Shown here piece after piece: positions 1 through 12,752 of a stretch of DNA of 64,000 nucleotides (positions are counted from its first letter, which is position 1; the number at the start of each line of letters is the position of its first letter). Both the position numbers and the translations under genes were made by a program. This DNA is from Procambarus clarkii (taxonomy: Eukaryota; Arthropoda; Malacostraca; Decapoda; Cambaridae). Location of the stretch: positions 12,726,340-12,790,339 of the forward strand of contig NC_091228.1 in assembly GCF_040958095.1 (NCBI RefSeq). The letters run 5' to 3'. Below the pieces are notes generated by a model. It worked only from the letters and a program-made list of their open reading frames with translations. It ran no database searches and had not been told where the DNA came from.

Positions 1-959
1 TTCAATTATGATTTTCCCCTAACATTCACGATGCTTCCTTTAACTGAAAATATGTTTCATTGTGTACCTATGTATCAGTTTCAGATTCAACACCATAGAT
101 TTGGAAAAGTTTCAGTAAACATAATTCCGTTGAACAATTACAAGTAATATATGTACAGGTGCAAGTATTGTGTAATGTCAATCACTTGCTTCGCACAATC
201 CCCTCTTCATGCTGATATTCTCAAAGTACTTGTGTTTCTCATATTACCTAACCCACAGCTCTCACCATCAAACTACCCTAACTCTTACATTTGGTTAGCA
301 ATATTAATTTCTTAATTAGCTAAGGTTCCATTCGTTTTTAATATGCAGACAAATTTCACAAATGTAATATCCATCTTGTTCATACAAACATGTTTTGCAG
401 TCAACCTTAAACGTTTTTCACCTAAACACTATCAAGACAAGGAGCTAGTGTTGTCTCAGCAACACAACTCACAAAATACGGCCAACTTCTCACTGTTGCC
501 ACATCCCCAAGTACCGCTCCATTATGTAAATTTAATTAGTAGAATAGAGGGACCTCTTTAGTATTGTTTACAGTTATTCTAGACATGTGAGGAGATGTGG
601 TGCGCCCGTCACGTCCCGAGTACAGGCAACACACACACCTGAAGCACCACCTGCAACAAGGCTAGTCCTGCCTGTGTGTGACGAGACATCCCAGGTACAG
701 GCAACACCCACACCTGAAGCGAGGACCCAGACAGGAGTCGAAGGGGCTGATATTTTATCTGTATACTCAGCGAGAAATCCAAGTAACAGTGAACACCAAC
801 CAGTGGACGGGATAATTATCTAAGTGTAATTCCAGGAGGAGAGTTACACTCGTGGTATCCCGTCTTCCCAGTACTCATTGTCGTATAACACTTTCACACA
901 ACTTCGGTATAAACTTTATGCCTACATCATGCCTAGCTATCAGGGCGCCATTATGCCTG
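1..959. other. unassigned AT-rich sequence
   Basis: I see no gene here. A block containing 'caggcaacacccacacctga' and a close variant occurs twice about 80 bases apart (near 611 and 692), so there is a short local duplication. The open frames are short and unlike any family I know. The segment is probably intron 3' of the last visible A2M exon, or sequence beyond the gene. Confidence 0.5.
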
Positions 960-1225
960 TCAGGCACCTGACAGCTGGGTGGACAGCACTTCGGATTCGT
1001 AGTCCTGAGGTTCCGGGTTCGATCCCGGTGGAGGTGGAGACAAATGGGCAAAATGTTTCTATCTCCCAGATGCCCCTGTTACCTAGCAATAAATAAGTAC
1101 CTGGGAGTTAGACACCTGCTACGGGTTGTTTCCTGGGGATGTGTAACAAAAAGGAGGCCTGGTTGAGGACCGGGGAGCGGGGACGCTAAGCAACGAAATC
1201 ATCTCAAGATAACCTGAGAATAGAT
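960..1225 (+). mobile_element. tRNA-derived SINE, decapod type
   Basis: The head is tRNA-like, with an A-box-like segment near 976-990 and a near-perfect B box (ggttcgatccc, 1016-1026). The body follows, with 'acaaatgggca', 'cctgttacctagcaataaataagtacctgggagttagaca' in two parts, and a 3' portion with 'aggaggcctggttgaggacc'. This matches the general layout of a SINE family common in crayfish and other decapods, recognised from memory. A minus-strand relative with the same body lies at 46911-47091. SINEs carry an internal RNA polymerase III promoter and depend on LINE enzymes to move. Confidence 0.75.
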
Positions 1226-1654
1226 CATATATTTCACAAAACATGGCAGGCAACACGTGAATAACGAACGAGTTTCCTACTCCACTTAAGAGGAGAGCAT
1301 GGATAAAGAACTCCAAAAGTCAACTACCGGTGGCAGGTCAGAATGTAAGGGGCCCCTCATGAAACATGGCAACCATCAAGACTATAGTGAAGCACTCGAG
1401 TCCCACCGCCAGTAACACCAGACCCCTGATTTCCTTATTTAAGGTTACAAATCTAACTCTAAACACAAATAACGGGAAGAAGACAGAAAAGCAGCACAAA
1501 ACAGTGGCTTCCACTTATCCTAACACATCCCTAAAACACATGAAGGAAACCGCAGAATAAAGGCAAGGCTCAGACTCCGCCACTACCACCACCGAGGGAG
1601 CAACACCAGACAGCCGTCTACTGCGCCTTAACATCTGGAGCTCGCGGGGACTGT
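1226..1654. other. no feature seen
   Basis: This is moderately AT-rich sequence after the SINE. No domain, RNA or repeat is recognised. Confidence 0.4.
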
Positions 1655-1940
1655 GGAACAAGGACTTAATACACTGGGGGTTCTGTGGTATAAGGACTTA
1701 ATACACTGGGGGTTCTGTGGCACTAGGGATTAATACACTGGGGGGTTCTGTGGTACAAGTGCTTAATACAATGGGAGTTCTGTGGAACAAGGACTTAATA
1801 CACAGGGAGTTCTGTGGTACAAGGACTTAATACACTGGGGGTTCTGTGATACAAGAACTTAATTAATACACTGGGAGTTCTGTGGTACAAAGTCTTAATA
1901 TACTGGAGGTTCTGTGGTACAAGGACTTATTATACTGGGC
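1655..1940. repeat. minisatellite, ~33-bp unit, about 8 copies
   Basis: The unit is 'aaggacttaatacactgggg' followed by 'gttctgtggtaca'. It repeats with point changes and one small internal duplication (aattaatt near 1861). It is an ordinary variable-number tandem repeat. Confidence 0.85.
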
Positions 1941-2107
1941 TGCTACATAGAGGACCGCCCAGAAATATGTTTTTCCGCTCCACAGTGCTCAACTTGTGTA
2001 TATTTCTTTGTCAGTTTCTTTCATATCAGCATTTCTTTTGTTCAAAAGAAATCATACGAGTTCTTCTATTGCTAAAGAACATGAAAGTAAACAAAATTCT
2101 GCTAAAT

Positions 2108-2637
2108 TTCCATGCAATAAAATGGTTGGTTGTATAGGCAAGACATGTTGAGTCACTATGATGGTTGTATAGGCAAGACATGTTGGGTAACAATGATGGA
2201 TGTATAGGCAAGACATGTAGGTAACAATGATGGTTGTATAGGCAAGACATGTTGAGTCACTATGATGGTTGTATAGGCAAGACATGTGGGTAACGACGAT
2301 GGATGTATAGGCAAGACATGTGGGTAACAATGATGGTTGTATAGGCAAGACATGTGGGTAACAATGATGGTTGTATAGGCAAGACATGTGGGTAACAATG
2401 ATGGTTGTATAGGCAAGACATGTGGGTAACAATGATGGTTGTATAGGCAAGACATGTGGGTAACGACGATGGTTGTATAGGCAAGACATGTTGGGTAACG
2501 ACGATGGATGTATAGGCAAGACATGTTGGGTAACGACGATGGTTGTATAGGCAAGACATGTTGGGTAACGACGATGGTTGTATAGGCAAGACATGTTGGG
2601 TAACGACGATGGATGTATAGGCAAGGCATGTGGGTAA
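2108..2637. repeat. minisatellite, ~35-36-bp unit, about 15 copies
   Basis: The unit is 'atggttgtataggcaagaca' plus 'tgtgggtaacaatg', with aacaatg and aacgacg variants clustered in separate blocks. The array ends about 16 bases from the splice donor of the A2M exon at 2654-2805, on its intron side. The unit has few stops on the minus strand, so overlapping open frames appear there. I read these as by-products of the repeat. Confidence 0.9.
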
Positions 2638-2653
2638 TGAAGGAGAATATTAC

Positions 2654-2805
2654 CTGTGTGGAATAGAATCCTCCTTGGCCATTCCTCTGCGCCGTGATCC
2701 ACTTGACCACCTTCCTAGCCTGCTGCTCGTATTGTTTAGGGTCAAGGGTCATCATGGCCATGATGGCGTAGCCAGCTGTTTCCACCCCTACAGCCTTCGT
2801 CTTGC
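2654..2805 (-). CDS. A2M exon: thioester-domain helices, ends GGFYSTQ
   Basis: The exon encodes VETAGYAIMAMM, then KVVKWITAQRNGQGGFYSTQ. This matches the conserved A2M stretch in which a helix with 'KWI..QRN..GGF.STQ' closes the alpha-alpha barrel of the thioester domain. The acceptor is 'aatcag' (AG at 2807-2806) and the donor GT is at 2653-2652. Two leading bases complete a glycine codon begun in exon 3530-3824, and the exon ends in phase 0. It is the last A2M exon in the window. The next, expected to begin like DTVVAL, must lie left of position 1 or was not recognised. Confidence 0.9.
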
Positions 2806-2916
2806 CTGATTATACAATAAGTAATTGTTGTATGAAACATATCAATCATTTGGACACAGGAAAAATATATCCCTGACCACAAGACACGTAGATAATAATT
2901 TTTTTTTCGCTTTGCC

Positions 2917-3107
2917 CATCAGAGCCTCGAACCCAGAACCAACAAAGCAGAAGACTTGTTCTACCAACCAAGCTACGAGCACCCACAATAAGGGAGGAGC
3001 TCAGAGAGACAGCTGGTTTCTCAGTCAGATACCAGTTGTGGTGCTTGTAGCCTGGTTGGTAGAACTAAAGTTGTCTGCTTTTGTGGCATTTGGTTCGAGG
3101 CTCTGAT
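2917..3107. repeat. imperfect palindrome of two head-to-head tRNA-like units
   Basis: The right arm (about 3040-3107) reads like a tRNA-derived head: 'gtagcctggttggtagaact' (A-box-like) and 'tttggttcgaggctctgatg' (B-box-like). The left arm (2917-2990) is its imperfect reverse complement. The two are separated by about 50 bases. A transcript could fold into a long hairpin. It could be two SINE heads inserted in opposite directions or a foldback element. Confidence 0.6.
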
Positions 3108-3529
3108 GGTCTACGTGAATGAAATGTAAAATAAATTAAAATAAATGCTGTAAACAATCATCTTAAAACTAAAATTATATTTAAAACTTCTTTTTAACCG
3201 AACAAAATTTATTACGTGAATATTTTGATTAGGCTGCAAATATCAAGCCACAATACACGGGTTCTTTGATTAGATATATTTATATTGATTTACCTGTGTT
3301 TATTTTCAAATATAAATTATTCTAGGAGTTGCATTTAATAAAACAATAATGAATGACATTCATCTCAATATTGTTTTGTATTTTAGCTTTATTTAAGGCC
3401 TATCAAGCTCGCCTAAAATTATAACCATAACTACTTGTCAGTACAACCAGCATGATTATTCAGTCGAAAGCAAAGTTAAAGAGGAAATAAATATAGTGCT
3501 TACGCACTTACTAAGGTAACACCTTATAC
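3108..3529. other. intron, no feature seen
   Basis: AT-rich A2M intron with no recognisable element. Confidence 0.5.
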
Positions 3530-3824
3530 CCTTCTTCCCCCCGACTATACCTGGTCCCTTGGGCAGCTCCCAGTGAGTGGAGTTCTTTGTCACAACAGCT
3601 TGTTCCAGCAATTTCTGGAGAATTACTTCGGCTTCAGGAAGCTTAGCCAAGGCGAAAGCATAGGCTTTGAGCGCCATAACGTAGGGGTCAGAGGAGGAGT
3701 CTGCTTGTAGACACTGGGCAGCCAAACAGTCGGCCTGGCTGCATGACTTGTCATTCGCCTCAAGGAGAGCAATCATCACATAGGCTGTTAGAGGCACGGG
3801 AGAGTCACTTCCATCAATTCCTCC
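3530..3824 (-). CDS. A2M exon: thioester-domain helices (GGIDGSD...THWELP)
   Basis: The 295-base exon encodes about 98 residues beginning GGIDGSDSPVPLTAYVMIAL. It continues through an ALKAYAFALAKLPEA helix and KNSTHWELP. These match the 'LSAYI.IALLE...ALLAYAFALAG...VHWERP' region of A2Ms. Acceptor AG is at 3826-3825. The donor chosen is G|GTATAAG (GT at 3529-3528), because it leaves phase 1, which exon 2654-2805 requires. A later GT near 3524 would break the frame. KNST is a potential N-glycosylation site. Confidence 0.9.
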
Positions 3825-3952
3825 CTGTTAGAAATGTGATAACATATTGTTATAGGATCGCCTGAATGTTGAACTCTACTGCATGTTCTTGCAAATTCAA
3901 TCATCAGTTCCTAACACATAACTTACTTTCAATTATTTCATTCTGAAAATCT

Positions 3953-6600
3953 TTGTCTGATCATTGTTTGTTGGTGGTACTTGTTGGTGACCGGAGTCAG
4001 GTCTGGGTTGGAAGAAACTTAATTGTTGGTTGTTACGTTGTCCGCGTATATGTGCCCAGTTTTGGGTCTGGTTGGTTGGGATCCGTGCCTGGAGGGCTGC
4101 CTTCTCTTCTCTCTTCGTTTGATGGGAGTGGTGTAAGGTGAAGTGTTGGAGGTTTTTTGGCGTTGTCGCTAAGCAGGAGGCAGCCAGGAGGTTTGGCCTG
4201 CTGCGGGTTGCTTCAGGCTCGACTGTCTAGTGTGTATGTGCGGTTGAATGCTGGGGTTGACTGCTTTGGGGAGATTTTTGAGTGTAAGGAGCGTATTTGT
4301 AGGTTGCATACAGAGTTGGCTGAAGGTGTTCGGGTGCGTGCTCGTGTGGCTGAGCATGTGGATGGGAGAGGCTCTTCCCCTTTCTTTTAGGGTGTGAGAA
4401 GGCTGCGAGGGATTCTGTTCTTCTTACGGGCCTTCGGCCACCTGATGGTTCTGTTTTTTCTTGCATGGAGGCGGTTCTGCTTTACATGCGGCGGGAATTG
4501 AAGGCGCTCTATGGGGTGGTGCAAGGGGATGGTGTGCTCGCAGATTTTTTTTTGGATGGGTGTACCCTGGTTTGTCAGAGGCGGAGTGTGCCCGCTTGGT
4601 GAGGGATGTTTCGTTGGGGGAACTCCTGGATGAGGTCCGGTCGTTTCGTACGGGAAAGGTACCCAGTGTGGATGGCCTTCCCATTGAGTTCTATATTACC
4701 TTTTGGGATGTGTTGGGAGAGGTCCTTTTGGAGGTGGTGCAGGCTTGTCTGCAGGTGGGTGCCCTGCCTGACTCCTATTATGACGGGATCGTGCGGCTGC
4801 TCCCGAAGCCGAGCGATTTGCAGTTTTTTTTCGAATTAGAGGCCTATTACGCTCTTCAATGTTGATTATAAGATTTTGTCTAAGGTTTTAGCTTGTCGCG
4901 GTGGCGTTGTCGGGCGGCGGTGCTCTCTGTGGAGCAGTTTTGTGGTGTTCCTGGTTGTGCCCTTGTGAATTGCAATTCTTTGATTCGTGACGTGCTTCTG
5001 TACTCGTCCGAGTATCGCTTTTCAGCGGCGATGATCAGCTTGGACTGGTCGAAGGCCTTCAATCGGGTGTCGTTGACGTTTGAGCTCCGTGCGATGGAGC
5101 GGTTTGGGTTTCCGTCGATGTTTGTGGATTGGGTGCGCATGTTGTATGCCAGGTGTCACAGTCGCGTTTGTGTGAATGGGTTTTTTAGTTCCTTTTTTCG
5201 ATTTGCCGTTCTGTGCATCAGGGGTGCCCCATGTCTATGCTCTTGTATGTGATTTTTCAGGAACGTCTTTTTCGGGCGGTCAAGGCATGTTCCTTGATTG
5301 TGCCTCCTCTTCTGCCTTCGGCCTCTTCGGCAGCCTATTTGCAGGTATGCTGACGATACCGTTTTGTTTGTGGCTTCAGTGGGTTCGGTTGGTGCTGTTC
5401 AGGACGTTCTCCTGCGGTTTGAGTCTGCCACGGGGGCAAATCCTGCAAAGTTGTGTTTGATGGGTATCGGTGAATGGGCCTCCCGCCTGGTGTAGGGGGG
5501 GTCGGGGTTTCCGGTGGTATTGTCGCTTCGGGTTTTTGGGGTTACCTGGTTTGCCTCTTATGACCATTCCATGAAGAGGAATTGGGGAGCTGTCTCTCGT
5601 TCAGTTGGGGTTGCGGTTGGGTTATTGTCGTGTCGTCAGTTGACGATCTACCAGCGGGCGTTGGTTGTTGCGTGTAAGGTTCTGTTGCGAGTGTGGTGGT
5701 TGATGGCTCGGTGCTTTCCTTTGGATCGCCGGAAGGCCTTGGATCTGGAGAGGCTGGTGTACAAGTATGTGTGGTGTGGTCATTATCAGCCGGTATGTCA
5801 TTCGACGCTGGTGTTAGGGGTGAGGGAGGGAGGTGTTGGTATTCCCGACGTCTTTACTAAGGCCAGGGCCCTCTTCTGGGTCTCGCTGTGTCAGGGGCTG
5901 GTTCTAGGCGAGGATGGGGGGGTAAATGCGCTGTTTTTTTCTGCTCCATTCGGTTCAGTTGCTTTGCTTGGTTAATTTGGAGGTTAGTTGGGAGGTAGCT
6001 TTGTTTACCCCCCCTGTTTATTCTTGGGCTGTGGAGATTCTTCGGGCGCTCTGCCGTCATCCTTTCTTTGTTTTCCTTTTTGTGTAAGGCTGTATATGGG
6101 GTGTTGTTGCCTCGGAGGACTTGTTACCGTGTTGGATTGGGGTGGCATCTGGTCGTGTTTGAGGGGGAGGGTCTTGGCGCCTCAGCAGCGGGAGTTAATG
6201 TTGCAGTTTCTGCAGTTGTCGCTGGTGACAAATGAACGGTTTTGTTTGCTTGGCTTGCGTGATTCTGCGGCGTGTGTGCACTGTGGCTTTAGTGAATCGC
6301 AGGTGCATGTCTTTTATTTTTGTGACCAGTTGCAGGGGTTGGTTGCCTGGTATCAGGATGTCCTGGAGATGTTTTGTGGACCGGAGTGTCGGAGTGGTGT
6401 TTTGCAGTTTTTGTTCTTGCATTTTCTGGGTTGTTCGCAGAGGGTGTGCAAAAGGTTGTGTTTTGTTTGTGGATTATGTGTTTTGTGTGTGGGTTGGGAG
6501 GCGGGAGGGTTATGGGGTCACTCGCATTTTTTTTTTTTTTTTGTGAGGGTGCATGTGGTTTACCTGGTGGTGGTTGCAACGCGCTTTTCCTGCAGAGTTT
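3953..6600 (+). pseudogene. Tx1-type LINE ORF2: endonuclease end, reverse transcriptase, C-terminal zinc finger
   Basis: Seen in order across shifting frames: endonuclease end SDHCLLVV (3953); connector with LNAGVDCFGEI and HTELAEGVRVRARV (4240-4360); RT fingers with GKVPSVDGLPIEFYITFWDV (4651-4710); palm block SLDWSKAFNRV (5038-5070); YADDTVLF catalytic box (about 5346-5370); thumb and post-RT region with REGGVGIPDVFTKARALFW (5820-5880); and a Cys/His stretch CVHCGFSESQVHVF (6270-6320) like the C-terminal zinc finger of such elements. The pieces come from all three frames with in-frame stops, so it cannot make a functional protein. Its antisense orientation relative to A2M is common for intronic LINEs. 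Confidence 0.8.
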
Positions 6601-7579
6601 GGTCAGTGGTTTACGGATGCCTATGTTAGGGGGTTGCTTTAGAGTGCGTCGGTGCGTCGGTGGTTGGGCGGTGGTGATTGGTCGTGGGAGGGGTTGGGGC
6701 GTTGTTATGGGTTTGGGGGGTTGAGGAGGTTTCAGGGGGTTGCTTTAGCTGTGTGTTCCCTTCCCCGTCCCTTTGGGCCTCCTTGGCGGGGGTTGCATGT
6801 GGTTGTGTGTGTATTCCTTGTGGTGGTGCTGCTCCTGTGCGTGTGTGGTGTGTTTTGGTGCCTCCGGGCACCGAGTGTGTCGGTGTGCATGGGGAGTGTG
6901 GGTTTGGGGGCTGTTTTCGGCTTCTGCGTGGACCTGAGTTTTTCAGTTTTTTAGTTTTTCAGCTTTTTTTTGGTCCTGGTCCGCCTTGGCCTGTGCTCTT
7001 TGTATCTGGGTGTTATGTTGGTGTGTGGTGTGCAGTTGTGGTGTGGGTGGTTGTGTGTGTATTTTTCTTGTTGTTTGCGTGGGTGTTTCGTGTGCGTGTT
7101 CAGGGTTTTCTGTACTTTTGTCTCTATGTATATATTTTTGTGTCGTGTGTTTGTCCTGTGCTCCTTTGTTAATGTGTGTGCGTGGTGTGGTTGGCGTTGT
7201 GTGCGTGGTCATCTATCCACGTCTGTTATGTGTCTGTTTTCTGTATTCGGTTGAGTGTGTTTTATGTTATTTATGTTTTTTATTTTATGTATTTTTCTGT
7301 GTTCTGTTATATGTTACTAAGTATCTGTGTTCTGTTTAGACTTGGTTTTAATGATGCCCGTGTCGGGATATCGGGGTTTTGCCCTGTATTGTGTTATATT
7401 TTTTATGTGTCGCTTGTGTATGTTTTTTTTTTGTTTTTAACTGTTCCTGATGCTGTTTACTGTTCCTGTTACTGTCCCTGTTTACTGTTCTTCATTGTTA
7501 TTTTATATATGTACCGGATTTCTTTTGTGTTTTGTGTGTTTTGGTATTTGTTTTATTTTTAAAAAATAAAAAAAAAATA
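3953..7579 (+). mobile_element. 5'-truncated Tx1/L1-superfamily LINE with poly-A tail
   Basis: The element begins inside the endonuclease (SDHCLLVV near 3953) and runs through a reverse transcriptase and a long 3' region to an A-rich tail (about 7560-7579). The composition is strongly skewed: the plus strand is rich in G and T and poor in A and C over most of its length, especially 6500-7550. It carries several frameshifts, so it is a dead copy. It lies in the A2M intron between exons 10879-10983 and 3530-3824, antisense to the gene. Confidence 0.85.
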
Positions 7580-9561
7580 ATGGGCCCACCAATGACCCTC
7601 AGAAGAGGGGTTTCATTTTATATAATGCAGTTTTTCTAGGAGGGGCTGAACTGTGGCTCCCTGTAGCTTACCTCTGAAAAGCTAAAAATGGGACTTACCA
7701 GGGAAGAGAGCAAAGATCAGCCCACCTTTGGTGGGTAGATCTTTGACATATATGAGGGAAACTCCTTCCAAGGTCAACACAAGCTCAAAGGGACCAAGAA
7801 AACCAGGTAATGAAATGATTCGTGGTATATCCAAAGAGCCCTTAAAAAACGAAGCCCACGAAAAATTAGAAAATACTGTCGCCAAAGCCGCAAGGTCCCA
7901 AATAACACGTGCCCAAAGACACACTGCGGCTTTCTAAATACAAAACCGTGAAGTGCTGCAATCAGACAACAAAGGATGCACTCCCTTCCAAACAAATCAA
8001 GGACCAATACCCAAAGGGCCCATCTAAACGCCAACCGTCTCAATCTGACCAAAAAAAAAAAAAAACAGAGGAAAAAATACGCCATGGACGAAAGAACAAA
8101 ACGCACACTTCCAGAGGAGAGCGAGAAGCTTCTCAACACCACAACTGGAAGCAATGCCCAACAAAAACAAAGACCTCCAATGAGAAGTCATAGACCAAAG
8201 GGACAACCGAGAACAGAGGAGACGACAAAACCCTGATCCAGAGACCAAGATGGTCAAGGAGTAAAATGAGCAGGCCAAAGGTGAACAATTGCACGGGACA
8301 ATTTGGAAAATGATGTCAAGATAGTATAGACCCTAAAGGACAGCAAAAGTAGCTCCTCCTAGACCGAATTACAAAGAGGCGACAGTATTCAGCACATAAT
8401 GTTGACCAACAAACAACTTAGATTAAAAGAGAGAGGACCACCAAAACTGAAGGCAAACCATAAAGTGATACAAATGAGTGAAACCTTATACTGCCCCTGC
8501 GACAAATGAGGCAGTTATGATTCTTAAGCTTATTTATAGCTCGCCATACAGATGGCGAAAGATCAGAGTAAGAAACTCCACGCATGAAGAGTCCAGAACG
8601 TCAAACCAGAGCGAAAAATCTCTGGAGAGATTTGCTGAGAGACATGTGATCGGAAAAAAGGTGCTTCAAATGATTATTGTTTATGTAAACATTCAGTGTG
8701 AGGAAAATTTCCGCCAACTACATCATTATTATAATCATAGAAATGAAGTACATCAGAATAATTATTTCTATATCATACATCTGAATCCTACATCAGAATT
8801 ATATCAAAATCATCTATTAGATCCTACACGACAATACCACAACGGTCACGTCCACCATTAGGCTTATGGATGCCTACGTGACTTTGTTCGTTTATCTTCA
8901 AGGATCTATAAGGTTCAATAAGAAGCTGTCTTAATTGAAGTACCATTGCAACATGTTTTGGGCTTCTGGTGATGTATTTTCAAGTTTTAAATAAAGAATC
9001 AATCTGTACTACTAGTACTACCTATATTCATTAGATCCAATACATATTCATCTTTCAATCCCGATTGATCTCAATATTCTGTCTAGACATTAACAATTAT
9101 TTATCCATATTCAATGTTGGCCTCTATCACTTGAGAGAGGGAGGAACTACCTCCGAGAGCAAGCGTCCACGAGCGCCTTGAGGCCCAGAACCCATTGTTT
9201 ACATACAGAGTGAACACGTGACGATGCTTGAGACTTTTATAATAAGACTAACACCGCACAAACAATATAATAATCACCAGAATAGCTCCCTAAGACACTC
9301 AGGGACGTGGTGAACTATAAATCAGAAGAAATTACTGATACATTCATCTAAATACGAGTGTAGAGAGCGGTACCCCCCAGCATGTGTTGACTGTTGACCG
9401 CTCACCAATACCACGGATAGCTTAATCCTCATAAAAACTCTACAGCGTGTATCTATTCACTGCAGCAATGCGGTTATATCATTAAAATACTGTGGCTAAT
9501 CTCATCAGAAGAGAGATAATCTGGCAACTGGTCAGTTGAGCATCAGTTCTCAATTTGGATA
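7580..9561. other. unassigned intronic sequence
   Basis: From about 7680 to 8330 the plus strand is rich in A and C, the mirror image of the GT skew of the LINE just upstream. This may be a reversed fragment of a similar element, but I recognise no protein motif on either strand. From 8480 on it is plain AT-rich sequence. No gene or RNA was identified. Confidence 0.35.
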
Positions 9562-9720
9562 TTTATTAGTTATTATAGTTATTACTAGTTATTAGTATTA
9601 ACTAGTTATTAGTAATAATTAGTTATAATTAGTTATAACTAGTTATTTACTAGTTATTACTAGTTATTACAGTTATTATTATAATAGTAATTATAGTTAA
9701 TAACTGGATAATTATTAGTT
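9562..9720. repeat. AT-rich simple repeat (tagttatta-like)
   Basis: Degenerate tandem copies of 'actagttattagtta' type with very little G or C. Confidence 0.7.
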
Positions 9721-9891
9721 ACAAACATCAGTTATTAAGTGTTTGTAGAATGTAAATTGGTAAATTGCATGCTCTTATGACCTTAATATGTCCATATAAA
9801 TTGTTAATCGTTATGTAGAGGGGAAAAATCAAGCAATCAAGTGAGCACCTATCTTAATCTTTACAATTTGTTCTGAATATATGTACAAATA

Positions 9892-10878
<987 letters not shown>

Positions 10879-10983
10879 TTTCATGGCCTTGCTGAAGACT
10901 TTACCAGTGTTGTTGAAGCAACCGTCCTTTCTCTGATTAGACTGAAGCCAAGTGCTTGTTTGGTTCAAATCATTCTTGTCAAT
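10879..10983 (-). CDS. A2M exon: thioester-domain segment (WLQSNQRKDGCF)
   Basis: The 105-base exon encodes exactly 35 codons, from IDKNDLNQTSTWLQSNQRKD to GCFNNTGKVFSKAMK. The WL..NQ..DGCF core is diagnostic of A2M and complement-type thioester domains. The acceptor is 'taattgcag' (AG at 10985-10984) and the donor is GTGAGTAT (GT at 10878-10877). Both boundaries are phase 0 and match neighbours 26644-26777 and 3530-3824. NQTS and NNT are possible N-glycosylation sites. Confidence 0.9.
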
Positions 10984-11271
10984 CTGCAATTACCAACAAC
11001 AGTCAGATTTAGGAAGTAGTATACAGTATACACCAAATAAGACAGGAGTAAGAAAGTTATTGCTATTTGCTTCAACGACAATTAGCAGCGTTTGGGCGTT
11101 TAATTGATAGTATTACCACAGCTCATGGCAGCTCAGTAATTACATCTCAGGAAAAAATACCAAACCCAAACATTTGAAAATGAAAAATCCCTGATGTATG
11201 GGTCGGTCCTGGACCATTATGTGTGATGGTCCACGATGGATCGAAACGTCGTCGTGTTTTAATTTTTACAT

Positions 11272-12752
11272 ATGTGGGCTGGGTGTCAGGTGTGTGGGCT
11301 GAGTGTCAGGTGTGTGGGCTGGGTATCAGGGGGTGTGGACTGGGTATCAGGTGTGTGGGCTGGGTATCAGGGGTGTGGACTGGGTATCAGGTGTGTGGGC
11401 TGGGTATCAGGGGGTGTGGACTGGGTATCAGGTGTGTGGGCTGGGTATCAGGGGGTGTGGACTGGGTATCAGGTGTGTGGGCTGGGTATCAGGTGTGTGG
11501 GCTGGGTATCAGGGGGTGTGGACTGGGTATCAGGTGTGTGGGCTGGGTATCAGGGGGTGTGGACTGGGTATCAGGTGTGTGGGCTGGGTATCAGGTGTGT
11601 GGGCTGGGTATCAGGTGTGTGGGCTGAGTATCAGGTGTGTGGGCTGGGTGTCAGGTGTGTGGGCTGGGTGTCAGGTGTGTGGGCTGGGTATCAGGGGTGT
11701 GGGCTGGGTATCAGGGGTGTGGGCTGGGTATCAGGTGTGTGGGCTGGGTATCAGGTGTGTGGGCTGGGTGTCAAGTGTGTGGGCTGGGTATCAGGTGTGT
11801 GGGCTGGGTATCAGGTGTGTGGGCTGGGTATCAGGTTTGTGGGCTGGGTATCAGGTGTGCGAGCTGGGTATCAGGTGTGTGGGCTCGGTATCAGGTTTGT
11901 GGGCTGGGTATCAGGTGTGCGAGCTGGGTATCAGGTGTGTGGGCTGGGAATCAGGTGTGTGGGCTGGGTATCGGGTGTGTGGGCTGGTTTATCAGGTGTG
12001 CGAGCTGGGTATCAGGTGTGTGGGCTGGGTATCAGGTTTGTGGGCTGGGTATCAGGTGTGTGGGCTGGGTATCAGGTGTGTGGGCTGGGTATCAGGTGTG
12101 TGGGCTGGGTATCAGGTTTGTGGGCTGGGTGTCAGGTGTGTGGGCTGGGTATCAGGTGTGTGGACTGGGTATCAGGTGTGTAGGCTGGGTATCAGGTGTG
12201 TGGGCTTGGTATCAGGTGTGTGAGCTGGGTATCAGGTGTGTGGGCTGGGTATCAGGTGTGTGGGCTGGGTATCAGGTGTGTGGGTTTGGTACCAGGTGTG
12301 TGGGCTGGGTATCAGGTGTGTGGGCTGGGTATCAGGTGTGTGGGCTGGGTATCAGGTGTGTGGGCTGGGTATCAGGTGTGTGGGCTGGGTATGAGGTGTG
12401 TGAGCTGGGTATCAAGTGTGTGGACTCGGTATCAGGTGTGTGGGCTGAGTATCAGGTGTGTGGGCTGGGTATCAGGTGTGTGGGCTGGGTATCAGGTGTG
12501 TGGGCTGGGTATCAGGTGTGTGGGCTGGGTATTAGGTGTGTGGGCTGGGTATCAGGTGTGTGGGCTGGGTATCAGGTGTGTGGGCTGGGTATCAGGTGTG
12601 TGGGCTGGGTATCAGGTGTGTGGGCTGGGTATCAGGTGTGTGGGCTGGGTATCAGGTGTGTGGGCTGGGTATCAGGTAAGTGGACTCGGTATGAGGTGTG
12701 TGGGCTGGGTATCAGGTGTGTGGGCTGGGTATCAGGTGTGTGTGCTGGGTAT
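11272..12752. repeat. minisatellite, 20-bp unit, about 74 copies
   Basis: The unit is 'tgtgtgggctgggtatcagg' (20 bp), highly regular from about 11620 on. The first 350 bases include 19- to 21-bp variants with 'ggggtgtggact'. The unit has no stop codon in any forward frame, so three overlapping Trp/Gly/Cys-rich open frames cover it. Because 20 is not a multiple of 3, each drifts through all frames, so they are artefacts. Confidence 0.97.

Noticed and set aside
3524-3526. Alternative donor for A2M exon 3530-3824
   Set aside because: Using it adds residues and leaves a phase that does not fit exon 2654-2805, while GT at 3529-3528 fits.
6640-7562. Overlapping Cys/Val/Phe-rich open frames
   Set aside because: They result from GT-rich composition with few stops, in the 3' region of a LINE. 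No domain is recognised.
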